Assembly (NCBI GenBank): GCA_002432025.1
Contig: DJFE01000018.1
Location: 1-25,017, forward strand
Length of the DNA: 25,017 nt
Direction: 5' to 3'
DNA from: Candidatus Avelusimicrobium stercoris
GTDB lineage: Bacteria > Elusimicrobiota > Elusimicrobia > Elusimicrobiales > Elusimicrobiaceae
The position numbers were made by a program, and so were the translations under genes. Of this stretch, positions 6,883-15,975 are shown in pieces; position 1 is the stretch's first letter, and every line of letters starts with the position of its first letter. Under the pieces are notes generated by a model that saw nothing but the letters and a program-made list of their open reading frames with translations, did no database searches and was not told where the DNA came from.

Positions 6883-9800
6883 TTATTTATCTACGGTTAA
6901 GAGTTCCGTGCCCGTGTGTGCGCCAAATTCGGGCGCGTACATAGACTGCGCCTGCGCGGGGAGCGCGCGGAACTTGCCGGATACCGTCGGACGGAGTACA
7001 TACGAAAGCGTTACCTTGCCTGCCGGAACCCAGTTGATAAAGAAGCGGGTGGCTGCGTCGCGCGTTTCGCGGTAGAGGGATAATTTATCCCACTCCCAGC
7101 CGCTGGTTAATTCCTCGCTTTCAAAACCGGCGGGCTTGGGGTCGTCAAGCAAGACGTATTCAAACGCGCTGTCCGTCGTCAGCGTGAGGTGCACTTCCAC
7201 CTCGTCGCCTACTTTTATTTCGTCCAAATCCTGCACCGGGCGGAGTTTCTGCACGCCGTCTTGCGTAAAGCGCGTAAAATATTCGCGCGTTACGTTGATA
7301 ACGCCCTTGGGCGAAGCCTTTACGTTTGGCGTTTGGTAAAGCACGGATAGCGAAGCAAAGTCCGTCATTGCGCCTTGTTTGGTAATGGTGGCCGTTTTGG
7401 CTTTTTCACTAATTTGGCGGCCCGTGCGGACGAGTTGCAAGTCCTTGGTCCAGTCCATCGGTTCAAAGGCAAAGCGCTTTTCCTCTCCGGCCCAGTTTAC
7501 CTGATAGGTTGCCGGGAGCGACAGCGCGCCTTTGGCCTTCATTACGTCCAATAAGGTAAACACGGTTTGGGAAGCGGCCTTGGAGTTGTTCCACTCGTTT
7601 ACTTGGCGGTTAAAAAGCAGCCATTGGGTCATAGCGTCCACTTGCGGAGCCTGCGGGCGGATTTCGGTAAGTGCGCGCAGGGTGCCCGTTTGGGTGGTAA
7701 TGGTGTCGCGGTACCAGACCCAACTTTGCGCCTCAGGGGCGAAATAGGCTCCGGCCAGTTTGTCCTGTTTCATCCGCGAGAGTACCAAGTCCAAATACTG
7801 ATTGGCCTTAATATCGTCGCCCAAGCGGTGATAAATGACTGCCGCATATGTTTGCCCGAGGGCCGTCATAAAGCGGGCTTGTTCCCCGGCATAGTCGGCC
7901 CAGCGTTTGATGTAGGGCTTGGCTTGGGCAATTTGCGCCCAGTTTTGCGGAAACGCGGAAAGCGTATAAGCCGCATACAGGGCCAAGGAAACAGTGGCCT
8001 CACTTCCGGTCTTATCCGCCTTTAATTTTTGTTCAATACGCGGCACGATGTAGGCAATCGCCTGTTTGGCTTCGGCCTGCGGAATTTCCGCACCAAAGGA
8101 CACCGCAGAGGCGAACGCGTTTAAAGCGTAGAGCGTTAAATAGTCGTCATCCTGTCCGCCCGGGAACCACGCAAAGGCGCCGCTTTCGTTTTGGAATTTT
8201 TTAAGTTGCGTGAGTTCCTTGTTTAGCGTCTTTTGAACCGTTTCCGGGTTGAACAAGTCCACCAAATCCGCCGTTTTACTCTGGCGGCCTTGGGCTTGTC
8301 TTAACCACGGCGTTTGTTCCAAAAGCGTTAAGCGCAAGGGATCGGTTTCGTTCCAAGCGGCGGTTTGGCCCGTGCGTTTGGGCAGTTTGGAAACCGCTTG
8401 TTTAAGTTGCGGATAGGTGGTGTAGAATTGGTGGACCACCGCCAAGGGCGCATAGCGGTTTAACGTGCTGACAAGGTCCTTGTACGGGTTCGTCAGCAGG
8501 TTGGGCATTGCGTTAAGTACAGAGAGCGCCAAACTGGGGTTAATCGTCAGCACCGCCGTTTGCATATCGTCGGCAGGGACATCATTAAGTTCCGTCAGTT
8601 CCAGCGTGTTTTGCCCGTTTTTAAGTGCGGTGTTGACCGTAGCCAAGGTGCGCTGGCGGCCCGGGTAAACGGGGAGCGTTTTTTGCTCGCCGTCGCTTGC
8701 CTTGCCGCTGCGGGCTGTGGCGGTAACGCCATAAAGCGCGGGTTCGTTGGGCGCCGTGATTTCCCACGTTACAAATTCCGTAGCGTTTGCGCCCACGGTT
8801 ACGCGTTTAACGGTGTCCGTCAGGCCAAAATCAGCCAGAGCGTTTACCTGGTCCTTTTGAATAGCAAGGGCTACCTCGGCGGTGAGTTTTTTACCCGTTA
8901 AGTTGGTAACGGCGGCTTGCAAAACGCCTTTGTCTCCTTCGCGGTAGAAGCGCGGCATTTGCAGGCGGACCATAAAGTCCTTGCGGGTAACGGTGGAAGC
9001 GGTAAACGCGCCAAAATCGGCGTTTTTCGTAAGGGCAAAGCCCAAAATGTTCCAAGCCGTCAAACTCTGCGGCAACGTAAATTTAATCACGCTCTGCCCG
9101 TTGACGATAGGCAAGGCCGGGTTAAAATACGCAGTAGCCGCAAAATTGGTGCGCGGAGCATCCGCCGAGCCTGCGTCATTGGGTGCGGCGGCGGTCTCAA
9201 AGGCTTCGTCTGCGGCGGCGTCCTCGGCGGTTTCCGCAAAACTTTCTTTATACGTGGCCTTGCTTTCGGCCAGTTGCGGGGCGGACGCCATAGCGGACTT
9301 AAACATTATGCCGTTGGCGCGCGAGCGGCCCAACATATGGGGATACGGGCGCACGGTCATTAAGAGGTTGCTTGCCGGCAAGCGGGGCGCGGGTACAAAA
9401 CCGTTTTCCGTTTTGCCCGTAAAATAGTTGGAAAAATAACCGTTGGATTGGTTTACCGTGCGGTCCGCCGTTTGGGCGTTCTGCGGGTAGAGTGCCTGCG
9501 CCGAAAGCGCGTGCTCCGGCTTGGCGTAATAATCCAAGGATTTGTCATACACCGTCAGGCTGGCCTGGCCTTGCACGGGGCGGCCGGAAGCGTCCTTAAC
9601 GGTCAGTTTCCAAGCGGTTTCCTGGCCGGGGCGGACCTCGTTGGGCACGTCAATAACGGCGGTCAAATCTTTATTGTTAAAGGGCACTTTTACCGTGGCT
9701 TGGCCTTGGTGGAACGTGTAATTGCTGGCCCCAAACCAAGCAAGCGCAAGCCCGCCGCGTTCCTCTTGCTCCACCGGGAACGTGTAAACCGACACGCCGC

Positions 9801-12800
9801 CGGGCAGTAAATCCTTGCGCGTGAGGAAGGTTTCCCCGCGATAGACTTCTACGCGTTTGGAACCCGTTAAGTTACCAGCGCCCAACAGCACGCGCGCGGT
9901 TTCCCCGGGGTAATATGTATCCCGCTGGAAGAGCGTAACGTCCGGCAGTTGCAACTGGGAGCGGGTGTCCGCCACTACAAATACCATACTTTGCGTACCG
10001 GCTTTGTCAGCCTTTAAGGTTAGGCGGTAAACGCCTTCCGGCAGAGCGGGCAAGGATAAAACCTGCTCCTCGGGCTTTTTAAAGGAAATATCCCGCGTGA
10101 AAGCGGTTTTAACTTCCTTGGCGTTTTTGAATTGGTTTTCCAAGGTATTAACCGGGCGCGGATAGAAGCGGTCGTCCTCTTGCGTTTGCGGTAAGGTGTT
10201 TTCCAGCAAGGATACCTTTACGGAAACCTTGCCCGTTACGGCGTTGCCGTCCGCGTTTGTAAGCGTGATGCGGGCAAAGTCGGACGTTTGGGTATTGGCG
10301 TCGTAGAAGCCTTGCGTAAAGTCCAGTTTAAAGAGTTTGGCAAGCGTGCTGACCGTAAAGGCCTTTTGGGTGCTGATAGCACGGCCGCTTTCGTCCAACA
10401 CTTCGGCTTTAATGACGTATTTGGCAAAGGTTTCGTCCTTTTCCTGTTGGCGGGGGGTAAAGGTAATTTTAAAAGAGCCCTTTTCATCCGTTTTGGCGGT
10501 GCCTTGGGCGACCACCGTGTCGCCGTCCGAAGACGGCAGGACCTTCCACCAATAGAAGGGGGGCAAATAGTCTTGGCGGGTTACCGTATAATTAATGGCG
10601 GCGCCGGCCAGGGGGGAACCAAAGTAATATTGGGCTTGGCCCGTTACCGTGGTTTCCTTGTTGTATTCGCGGGTTGTGCCGTCGGAGGATAAGGTGATTT
10701 CGTAATCCGGGCGTTTGTATTCTTCCACTTGGAACGACTGGTAGGTGCGGTAAGTGTGTTTGTTAGCCGTCAAAGAGGCCTGGATTTGAAAATACCCCAG
10801 CATAGGGTTATCCGGCAGGGTAAATTCGGCCTGTGCGGTGCCCATAGCGTTGGCGGTGGGGCGGGCGGTAAAAACAGTGTTGCCCGAAGCGTCCGATACC
10901 TTGATTCCCACGCGGTGGTTGGGCAAAACTTTTAACCCGCGCGGCAAGGTTTCAAAGGCGTTTAGCGAGAGATAAACCTTTTCGCCGGGGCGGTAAATGG
11001 CGCGGTCCGTTTGCAGGAACATACGCACGGGCTCGTTATTGTAAAAATGGAAATAGAGCGCGGGCGTAAAGGCGCGGCTGCCGTCCTTTTCGGCCAGCGG
11101 ACTAATGAAATAGTTGTTATTTGTGTTGCGGGTGGTGCTGACCGTAATGGGGCGCACAAACGCGGCGGAGCCGTCGGCCTGTGTGGCGGCCTTTTGGCGG
11201 GAGCCCTTCCAGGTGGTAATAATATCCAAATTGACGTTTCCTTCCGCCGCACCCGTTTTTAAGTTGGCGGTATATATGCGGAAGACATTGGGACGGAAGG
11301 TTTGCGTTTTGCCATTTAGCGTGGCGACGTATTTATCCGGGTTGTCCTCAATGGCTCCGGTAACGAATAAGGCCAAATCGGTGGCGTTTAAAACGGCTCC
11401 TTGCACGGGCGCGGAAGCGGCGTCAAAGGATGCGTCGTAACTGGCCAGTACAAAGTAGAAACCGTTTTCCAACGCGGGGAGCGCCACTGTGCCCTTTTGC
11501 TCAAAATACGGGCGTTCGTATGTTACGGGTGCGGAAGCGGCTTTATACGGGGCGCGGGAAAGCACTTCCTGTATGTTTTTGCCGGATAAACGCGTGAGGA
11601 AATCCCACGAGTTGACGGTGCGGCCCACTTGGCCCGCGCGGTAAAATTTTAATAGTTCCTCGTAAGAGGTTTTATATACGCGTACAAATACTTCTTTGGC
11701 GTTTCGGGCCGTGAAAGAGAGTTCTATTTTTTGCGGATTAACGGCCTTGGGTAAGGCGTTAAAGGAAAGTTCCTTTTGCAAAATTTGTTTTTCTAGCCGG
11801 GCGCATTGGGTGGCGTAGTAGCCGTTATTTAAGCCCTTGCCAAAGCGGGCAATTTTGAGGGCTTCTTCGCGGTCTCCTCCGCGGTTCCACAAAAGTTCGG
11901 CGGCCTGATAGGCGGCGTACGAGCGGCCGTAGTCGGTGTTATCGGCCGATACATAGCCTTTAATTTTATTCCAAAAGCCCATTGTTTGCGGGGTAAGACC
12001 GCTGATGACGTTTAACTGGCTGACGGCGGTGTTAAGGGCTTTTTCTTTGTTTTTAAGTTCAAAAAAGCGGCCCTGCGTAAAGGGCAATAAAATAAAATCG
12101 GTCTGCCAAAATATTTTGGCGTTTTGGCGGCCTTTTCCGTCTAATAAATAGGCGGTTTTGAGGAGGTAAGCCAACTTTTCGGCCTGTTCCTTTTGCTGGG
12201 GGGAAACCGTGGCGTAACCGTCTAAAAATTCTGCGTTTTCCAGTCGGGCGAGCGCCACAGGCTTTTGCTCGGTTAAGCGGCGTTGCCACTCAAAAACTAC
12301 ATAGTCAAACAACGTGGGGATCCGCTGCGTGTCGGTTGCCTTTACGTTTAAAATGAGGGTTTCGCGCTCAACCGGGGCGTTGATAAGTGCGGCGCGCATC
12401 GCCCAAAGCGTTTCGTAATCTTGGGTGATGCGGGCTTCCCACTCGTCCTTGGTCCAGGCTTCGGGGTCGTTTTGCGCGTCCTTAGTATCTATGTGCCGTT
12501 CGTTTAATAACCGGCGGTAAACCGAGGAGGTTTGGCCCGACAATTGGATACGGTAGAGCAAAAAGCGCGCCTTCCACAAATCGTTTTCCGGCAGGGTGTA
12601 ACCCCAAATGGTTTTGGCGGCGTTTAAATATTCGCCCAAGCCAAATTGGCAGGCGGCGTAGCGCAGTTGGGCGTGCAGGCGGTCGTCGCCTGTGGCGGAT
12701 TGCATTAATTGTTTATATTGCGCAAGGGCGGCCGCGTAGTCGCCTTTTTCAAAGGCGTCCTCGGCCTTGGGCAAACTTTGCGCCCCTAGCGCAAGCGGCA

Positions 12801-12840
12801 AAAGCAAAACGCCTAAAATAAGATGAAATGTTTTTTTCAT
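6883..12840 (-). CDS. Bacterial alpha-2-macroglobulin family protein, thioester-less
   Basis: A 1985-residue exported protein. Signal peptide at about 1-20 (MKKTFHLILGVLLLPLALGA-QS) with no lipobox Cys. A TPR-like helical region follows, then MG-type beta domains. The MG2 hallmark MFLQTDRAIYRPGEKVYL is at about 607-624 and the central A2M domain at about 1230-1300 (TAWNILGFALTKNADFG). A helical TED-like domain covers about 1436-1780, and the C-terminal MG10-like domain about 1850-1985 ends in SYVLRPTVSGKFRALPA. Family knowledge: periplasmic A2Ms trap or inhibit proteases. Where thioester members have P-Y-x-C-x-E-Q, this protein has NPYKDLVSTLNRY (1451-1463), so covalent trapping is not expected. 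The partner usually found nearby, PBP1C, is absent. AAGGGG lies 6 nt before the ATG. The function remains inference. Confidence 0.9.
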   Translation of the reverse strand: MKKTFHLILGVLLLPLALGAQSLPKAEDAFEKGDYAAALAQYKQLMQSATGDDRLHAQLRYAACQFGLGEYLNAAKTIWGYTLPENDLWKARFLLYRIQLSGQTSSVYRRLLNERHIDTKDAQNDPEAWTKDEWEARITQDYETLWAMRAALINAPVERETLILNVKATDTQRIPTLFDYVVFEWQRRLTEQKPVALARLENAEFLDGYATVSPQQKEQAEKLAYLLKTAYLLDGKGRQNAKIFWQTDFILLPFTQGRFFELKNKEKALNTAVSQLNVISGLTPQTMGFWNKIKGYVSADNTDYGRSYAAYQAAELLWNRGGDREEALKIARFGKGLNNGYYATQCARLEKQILQKELSFNALPKAVNPQKIELSFTARNAKEVFVRVYKTSYEELLKFYRAGQVGRTVNSWDFLTRLSGKNIQEVLSRAPYKAASAPVTYERPYFEQKGTVALPALENGFYFVLASYDASFDAASAPVQGAVLNATDLALFVTGAIEDNPDKYVATLNGKTQTFRPNVFRIYTANLKTGAAEGNVNLDIITTWKGSRQKAATQADGSAAFVRPITVSTTRNTNNNYFISPLAEKDGSRAFTPALYFHFYNNEPVRMFLQTDRAIYRPGEKVYLSLNAFETLPRGLKVLPNHRVGIKVSDASGNTVFTARPTANAMGTAQAEFTLPDNPMLGYFQIQASLTANKHTYRTYQSFQVEEYKRPDYEITLSSDGTTREYNKETTVTGQAQYYFGSPLAGAAINYTVTRQDYLPPFYWWKVLPSSDGDTVVAQGTAKTDEKGSFKITFTPRQQEKDETFAKYVIKAEVLDESGRAISTQKAFTVSTLAKLFKLDFTQGFYDANTQTSDFARITLTNADGNAVTGKVSVKVSLLENTLPQTQEDDRFYPRPVNTLENQFKNAKEVKTAFTRDISFKKPEEQVLSLPALPEGVYRLTLKADKAGTQSMVFVVADTRSQLQLPDVTLFQRDTYYPGETARVLLGAGNLTGSKRVEVYRGETFLTRKDLLPGGVSVYTFPVEQEERGGLALAWFGASNYTFHQGQATVKVPFNNKDLTAVIDVPNEVRPGQETAWKLTVKDASGRPVQGQASLTVYDKSLDYYAKPEHALSAQALYPQNAQTADRTVNQSNGYFSNYFTGKTENGFVPAPRLPASNLLMTVRPYPHMLGRSRANGIMFKSAMASAPQLAESKATYKESFAETAEDAAADEAFETAAAPNDAGSADAPRTNFAATAYFNPALPIVNGQSVIKFTLPQSLTAWNILGFALTKNADFGAFTASTVTRKDFMVRLQMPRFYREGDKGVLQAAVTNLTGKKLTAEVALAIQKDQVNALADFGLTDTVKRVTVGANATEFVTWEITAPNEPALYGVTATARSGKASDGEQKTLPVYPGRQRTLATVNTALKNGQNTLELTELNDVPADDMQTAVLTINPSLALSVLNAMPNLLTNPYKDLVSTLNRYAPLAVVHQFYTTYPQLKQAVSKLPKRTGQTAAWNETDPLRLTLLEQTPWLRQAQGRQSKTADLVDLFNPETVQKTLNKELTQLKKFQNESGAFAWFPGGQDDDYLTLYALNAFASAVSFGAEIPQAEAKQAIAYIVPRIEQKLKADKTGSEATVSLALYAAYTLSAFPQNWAQIAQAKPYIKRWADYAGEQARFMTALGQTYAAVIYHRLGDDIKANQYLDLVLSRMKQDKLAGAYFAPEAQSWVWYRDTITTQTGTLRALTEIRPQAPQVDAMTQWLLFNRQVNEWNNSKAASQTVFTLLDVMKAKGALSLPATYQVNWAGEEKRFAFEPMDWTKDLQLVRTGRQISEKAKTATITKQGAMTDFASLSVLYQTPNVKASPKGVINVTREYFTRFTQDGVQKLRPVQDLDEIKVGDEVEVHLTLTTDSAFEYVLLDDPKPAGFESEELTSGWEWDKLSLYRETRDAATRFFINWVPAGKVTLSYVLRPTVSGKFRALPAQAQSMYAPEFGAHTGTELLTVDK

Positions 12841-12873
12841 ATAATTCCCCTTTATATAAAAAGTGCCAGAGAT

Positions 12874-12912
12874 GAAAAATCTCCGTCCGCCAGAGGTGGA
12901 TAGAGATTTTTC
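12874..12912 (-). terminator. Probable terminator hairpin after argS
   Basis: The arms GAAAAATCTC (12874-12883) and GAGATTTTTC (12903-12912) pair perfectly. The inner TCCGCC/GGTGGA extends the stem with one G-T pair around an AGA loop. On the minus strand the hairpin starts 24 nt after the argS stop and its 3' arm ends in TTTTTC. The U-run is part of the stem, so termination may be partial and either direction is possible. It is the only notable structure in the 96-bp gap. Confidence 0.5.
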
Positions 12913-12936
12913 TTTCTGTTTGTAATTCGTCCGGGC

Positions 12937-14529
12937 TTACATTTGTTCCGGCGCGCTGACGCCGATAAATTCCAGCCCTTTTTTAATCCGTTCCGCCACC
13001 CGTTGGCAAATAAACAAACGGGATTTGGTTTGTTCCAGATTGTTCTCGTCCAGCACGCGGCAGGTGTCGTAGAACGCGTGGAACAGGCCCGCCAATTCAA
13101 CCAAATAAGTGGTCAAATGGTGGGGGCTTAAATCCGCAATGCAGTTGCGCAGGACGTGTTTGAGCCAAATCAATTTTAACAAGAGGGCTCTTTCCTGCGG
13201 GGCCAGCGGAGTGGTAATGCCGTTGTAGTCGGTAATGCCCATTTCCGCCGCGGCTTTAAAGATAGAGTGAATACGCGCGTGGACGTATTGCACATAGAAA
13301 ACCGGGTTTTCGTTGGTGCGTTTTTTTGCTAGGTCCATATCAAACATCATATGGGCGTTGGGGGTGCGGCTGGCAAAGAAGAAGCGGCATACGTCCGTGC
13401 CTACTTCGTCCATTAATTCGCGCAGGGTAATAAAGCGGCCCGCGCGTTTGGACATTTTTACCTGTTCGCCGTTTTCAATTAAGTGCACCAGTTGGTGGAT
13501 AATCGGTACAAAGGTGTTTTCTTCGTGGCCCAAGGCGTGTACGGCGGCCTTCATACGCGGCACATAGCCGTGGTGGTCGGCGCCCAAAATATCAATTAAG
13601 GTATCATAGCCGCGGTCGTATTTATTTTTGTGATAGGAAATATCGGCCAAAAAATACGTCGGGCGGCCGTCGTGGCGCACGAGTACGCGGTCCTTGTCGT
13701 CCTGTGCTTCGGAGTCCTTGGTGGAGCCGAACCAAACCGCGCCGTCTTTTTCGTAGGTGTAACCCTTGGCCGTTAAGGCTTCCAAGGCTTTTTGCGGGGC
13801 GTGTTCTTTATGCAGGTCCGATTCGCGGAACCAGCGTGTAAAATCAACGTGGAAGTCCTTCATATCCTGCTGTTGGGTTTTGATTAACTCTTCCATTGCC
13901 CAGCGGCCGTATTGGTCTTCGGGCAGGTCAGCGGGGATACGTTTGGCTAAATCAATTAAGTAAGAGCCGTGATAGCCGTTTTCCGGCGGTTCTTTGCCCT
14001 CTTTGCGGGCCTTGACGGAAACCGCCAGCAATTCGGCCTGGTTGCCCGCGTCGTTGACGTAATATTCGCTGTCGCAGGAGTAGCCCAATGCACGGTGGAT
14101 TTTAACCAAACTGTCGCCCAAACTGGCCCCGCGGCCGCTGGCAACGTGCAAGGGCCCGGTGGGGTTGGCGGAGACAAATTCAATTAAAATATTGTGTTTG
14201 GAGGTTTCGGCGTTGCGGTCTTTAATGCGGCGGTCGGAGGCGCAGGTGATGATAAAATTGTCCTCCAACTTTAAATTGATAAACCCCGGCGGGACGGCTT
14301 GCGCATCGGCAATGCCGGTCAGTTCGCGCAGGACCTTGCAGGCCTCTTTGGCGATTTCCAGCGGGTTTTTATGTAACTTTTTGGCGGCAGCCATTGCCCA
14401 CACGAGCGAAATGTCCGCCCCGGTATGGGCGGGCGCGGGGGCAAATTCCACTTCGGGCAATTCAGAGCCCTTAAAGCAGTCCGCGTTGGCGAGTTTTAAA
14501 GTGATGTCTTGTTTTAATTTTTCTAGCAT
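12937..14529 (-). CDS. argS: Arginyl-tRNA synthetase
   Basis: Charges tRNA-Arg with arginine in the cytoplasm (class I synthetase). It has 530 residues, in the family range. The N-terminal Add-1 domain (about 1-90) is followed by the Rossmann catalytic core with SANPTGPLHVASGRGA (120-135), where the HIGH signature is H128-V-A-S. Next come EYYVNDAGNQ (155-164), GADHHGYVPR (316-325) and VKMSKRAG (357-364), a good KMSKS loop. A DALR anticodon-binding domain occupies about 410-530. No clear Shine-Dalgarno site lies before the ATG, which is 6 bp after the rsfS stop, so re-initiation from rsfS is likely. Confidence 0.96.
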   Translation of the reverse strand: MLEKLKQDITLKLANADCFKGSELPEVEFAPAPAHTGADISLVWAMAAAKKLHKNPLEIAKEACKVLRELTGIADAQAVPPGFINLKLEDNFIITCASDRRIKDRNAETSKHNILIEFVSANPTGPLHVASGRGASLGDSLVKIHRALGYSCDSEYYVNDAGNQAELLAVSVKARKEGKEPPENGYHGSYLIDLAKRIPADLPEDQYGRWAMEELIKTQQQDMKDFHVDFTRWFRESDLHKEHAPQKALEALTAKGYTYEKDGAVWFGSTKDSEAQDDKDRVLVRHDGRPTYFLADISYHKNKYDRGYDTLIDILGADHHGYVPRMKAAVHALGHEENTFVPIIHQLVHLIENGEQVKMSKRAGRFITLRELMDEVGTDVCRFFFASRTPNAHMMFDMDLAKKRTNENPVFYVQYVHARIHSIFKAAAEMGITDYNGITTPLAPQERALLLKLIWLKHVLRNCIADLSPHHLTTYLVELAGLFHAFYDTCRVLDENNLEQTKSRLFICQRVAERIKKGLEFIGVSAPEQM

Positions 14530-14535
14530 AAGAGG

Positions 14536-15051
14536 TTATTTCGTTTTAGCGGTTTTTTTCGCCGTTTTTTTAACGGTAGTCTTTTTAGCAGCGGTTTTTT
14601 TGACAGCCGCTTTTTTGGCCGTGGTCTTTTTGACGGTCGTTTTTTTAGTAGTTGTTTTCTTGGACACAGCCTTTTTGGCGGGGGCCTTTTTTACCGCTTT
14701 TTTAACAGGTTTTTTATAGTCAATTTCTTTACCGAAACTGAAAATCTTATCAAGCGCATAGAAATCGCGCGCTTCCGGGGTCATAATATGGGCCAAAAAG
14801 CCGCCGTAGTCGCTCACGCGCCACATATTGCTTTCGCCGCCGTCGCGGTTGGCTTTGTAGTAGCCCAGTTCTTTTAATTTTTTGCTGATTTCTTCTTCCA
14901 CCGCGTCCAAATGCGGTTTGGAGGTGGCGGATACGATTAAAATATAATCGCACAGCGAAGAAAGTCCGCACAAATCTATTACTTTAATATTCTCGGCCTT
15001 TTTGTCATCGGCAATTCTTGCCGCCAGGCACACGAGTTCTTTGGTATCCAT
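14536..15051 (-). CDS. rsfS: Ribosomal silencing factor RsfS with lysine-rich repeat tail
   Basis: RsfS binds ribosomal protein uL14 and blocks subunit joining when nutrients are short (family knowledge). Residues 1-113 form the typical domain: VIDLCGLSSLCDYILIVSA, HLDAVEEEI, then WRVSDYGGFLAHIMTPEARDFY and the LDKIF end. Most members stop there at about 110-120 residues. Here about 58 more residues follow, made of Lys, Thr, Ala and Val in pentads of the form KKTTV. The ATG at 15051 is chosen because AGAGGTGG sits just before it; a TTG further upstream at 15066 lacks this. It lies 6 bp before argS and about 50 bp after the LytR_C gene, downstream of nadD-yqeK, a very common neighbourhood for rsfS. 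Confidence 0.93.
   Translation of the reverse strand: MDTKELVCLAARIADDKKAENIKVIDLCGLSSLCDYILIVSATSKPHLDAVEEEISKKLKELGYYKANRDGGESNMWRVSDYGGFLAHIMTPEARDFYALDKIFSFGKEIDYKKPVKKAVKKAPAKKAVSKKTTTKKTTVKKTTAKKAAVKKTAAKKTTVKKTAKKTAKTK
14557..14676 (-). repeat. 15-bp tandem repeats coding the RsfS tail
   Basis: Eight successive 15-bp units encode the pentads KKAVS, KKTTT, KKTTV, KKTTA, KKAAV, KKTAA, KKTTV and KKTAK. The Lys-Lys positions are invariant in all eight; the other three vary among A, T, V, S and K. Such a tract is prone to copy-number change by slippage. Confidence 0.8.
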
Positions 15052-15102
15052 AAACCACCTCTGCAAATAACGTTATAACTGCAATAAAATTAGTCTAGCA
15101 TT

Positions 15103-15975
15103 TTAGAGCGGCATTTCAAAGTCCTTACCCAAGATAATGCGCGTGTCGCATATTACGTTGGGGGAGGAATCGGTCTTGATTTCGCCGTTTATGCCGATAG
15201 CGCGGCTTAACTGTTTTACCTGCACCAGCCGCCCGCTGTAATCCACGATAGAGGATGTTTCCTGCAATGTGGGGTAATTGTCGTACTGCAATACATCTAC
15301 GCGCAAAAGGCCCTTGGCGTTTTGTTCGCGCAAAAATTGGGTTAATTTAAGGGCAAGCCCGCGCTGGCCGGAAGCGTTTAAAATTTCCACCACTATCGGG
15401 CGGTCCTTTTGCGCCAGGGGAGCCATATCCTCTACCAAAGGCACCACCGGGGCCTGTTGTTTAGCCTTTTTAGTGCGTTTGGAGGACGGGGGGAGTTTTA
15501 GCGCAAAATCGGCGGCTTCCAACTGCGTAAGTTCCAAGGCGATAAGCGTAAACTCCGCCGGGGTCAAATCGGTGCGTTTATCGTGCCAGGCCGTAATGTA
15601 TTCCCAGACCGCCTGCCCGATAATAAGCGGGTTGTAGCGCCAGGTGTTTAAGGCTTCTTTAAAAGTATCCCAGGCTTGCTCTCTGTCAGAAATTTCAGGG
15701 GTAAAAAATTTGGCGTGGTGTAACGGTTTGCAGGCGTGCGGGGCGCACTTGTCCGCACGCACGCTGATAGCCGCCTTGCGCGTGGAAGGATTATAAGAAA
15801 TATCCATCGCGGGCGAGGTCAGCACCGATAAATGTATGGTGTCCTTGGCCCGGGTGGTTAAAATTTGCACCGTGCGCGAGGTAAGTTGCGCCCAAATGGC
15901 CCACGCAAATAACGCCGTGGCGAGGAACATCAGGCACCGCTCGGTTATTTTTCTTGCTTTATTAAATGGTTCCAT
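15103..15975 (-). CDS. Membrane-anchored LytR_C-domain protein
   Basis: A 290-residue protein from the ATG at 15975, where a GGGGA sequence precedes by 7 nt; an ATG at 16002 would add nine residues. One membrane segment lies at about 15-31 (CLMFLATALFAWAIWA), so the rest is probably periplasmic. The C-terminal part, about 193-290, fits LytR_C: IVVEILNASGQRGLA, an SSIVDYSGR strand, LSRAIG and a final TRIILGKDF. The middle region is unassigned, and a basic linker (SSKRTKKAKQQ) precedes the domain. The LytR-CpsA-Psr catalytic domain is absent, so it is not a phosphotransferase by itself. It overlaps the nadD-yqeK 3' end by 31 bp. A LytR-type gene between nadD/yqeK and rsfS is a familiar order. 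Function unknown, likely cell envelope. Confidence 0.8.
   Translation of the reverse strand: MEPFNKARKITERCLMFLATALFAWAIWAQLTSRTVQILTTRAKDTIHLSVLTSPAMDISYNPSTRKAAISVRADKCAPHACKPLHHAKFFTPEISDREQAWDTFKEALNTWRYNPLIIGQAVWEYITAWHDKRTDLTPAEFTLIALELTQLEAADFALKLPPSSKRTKKAKQQAPVVPLVEDMAPLAQKDRPIVVEILNASGQRGLALKLTQFLREQNAKGLLRVDVLQYDNYPTLQETSSIVDYSGRLVQVKQLSRAIGINGEIKTDSSPNVICDTRIILGKDFEMPL

Noticed and set aside
8311..8325. LLEQT in the alpha-2-macroglobulin (residues about 1506-1510) as a thioester motif
   Set aside because: There is no Cys, and it lies about 50 residues after the expected site; it fits the L-L-x-E-T-P-W segment that follows the thioester region in related proteins.
15052..15066. 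Upstream TTG start for rsfS
   Set aside because: The extra residues would be coded by the ribosome site itself; the ATG at 15051 has AGAGGTGG at good spacing and matches the family start.
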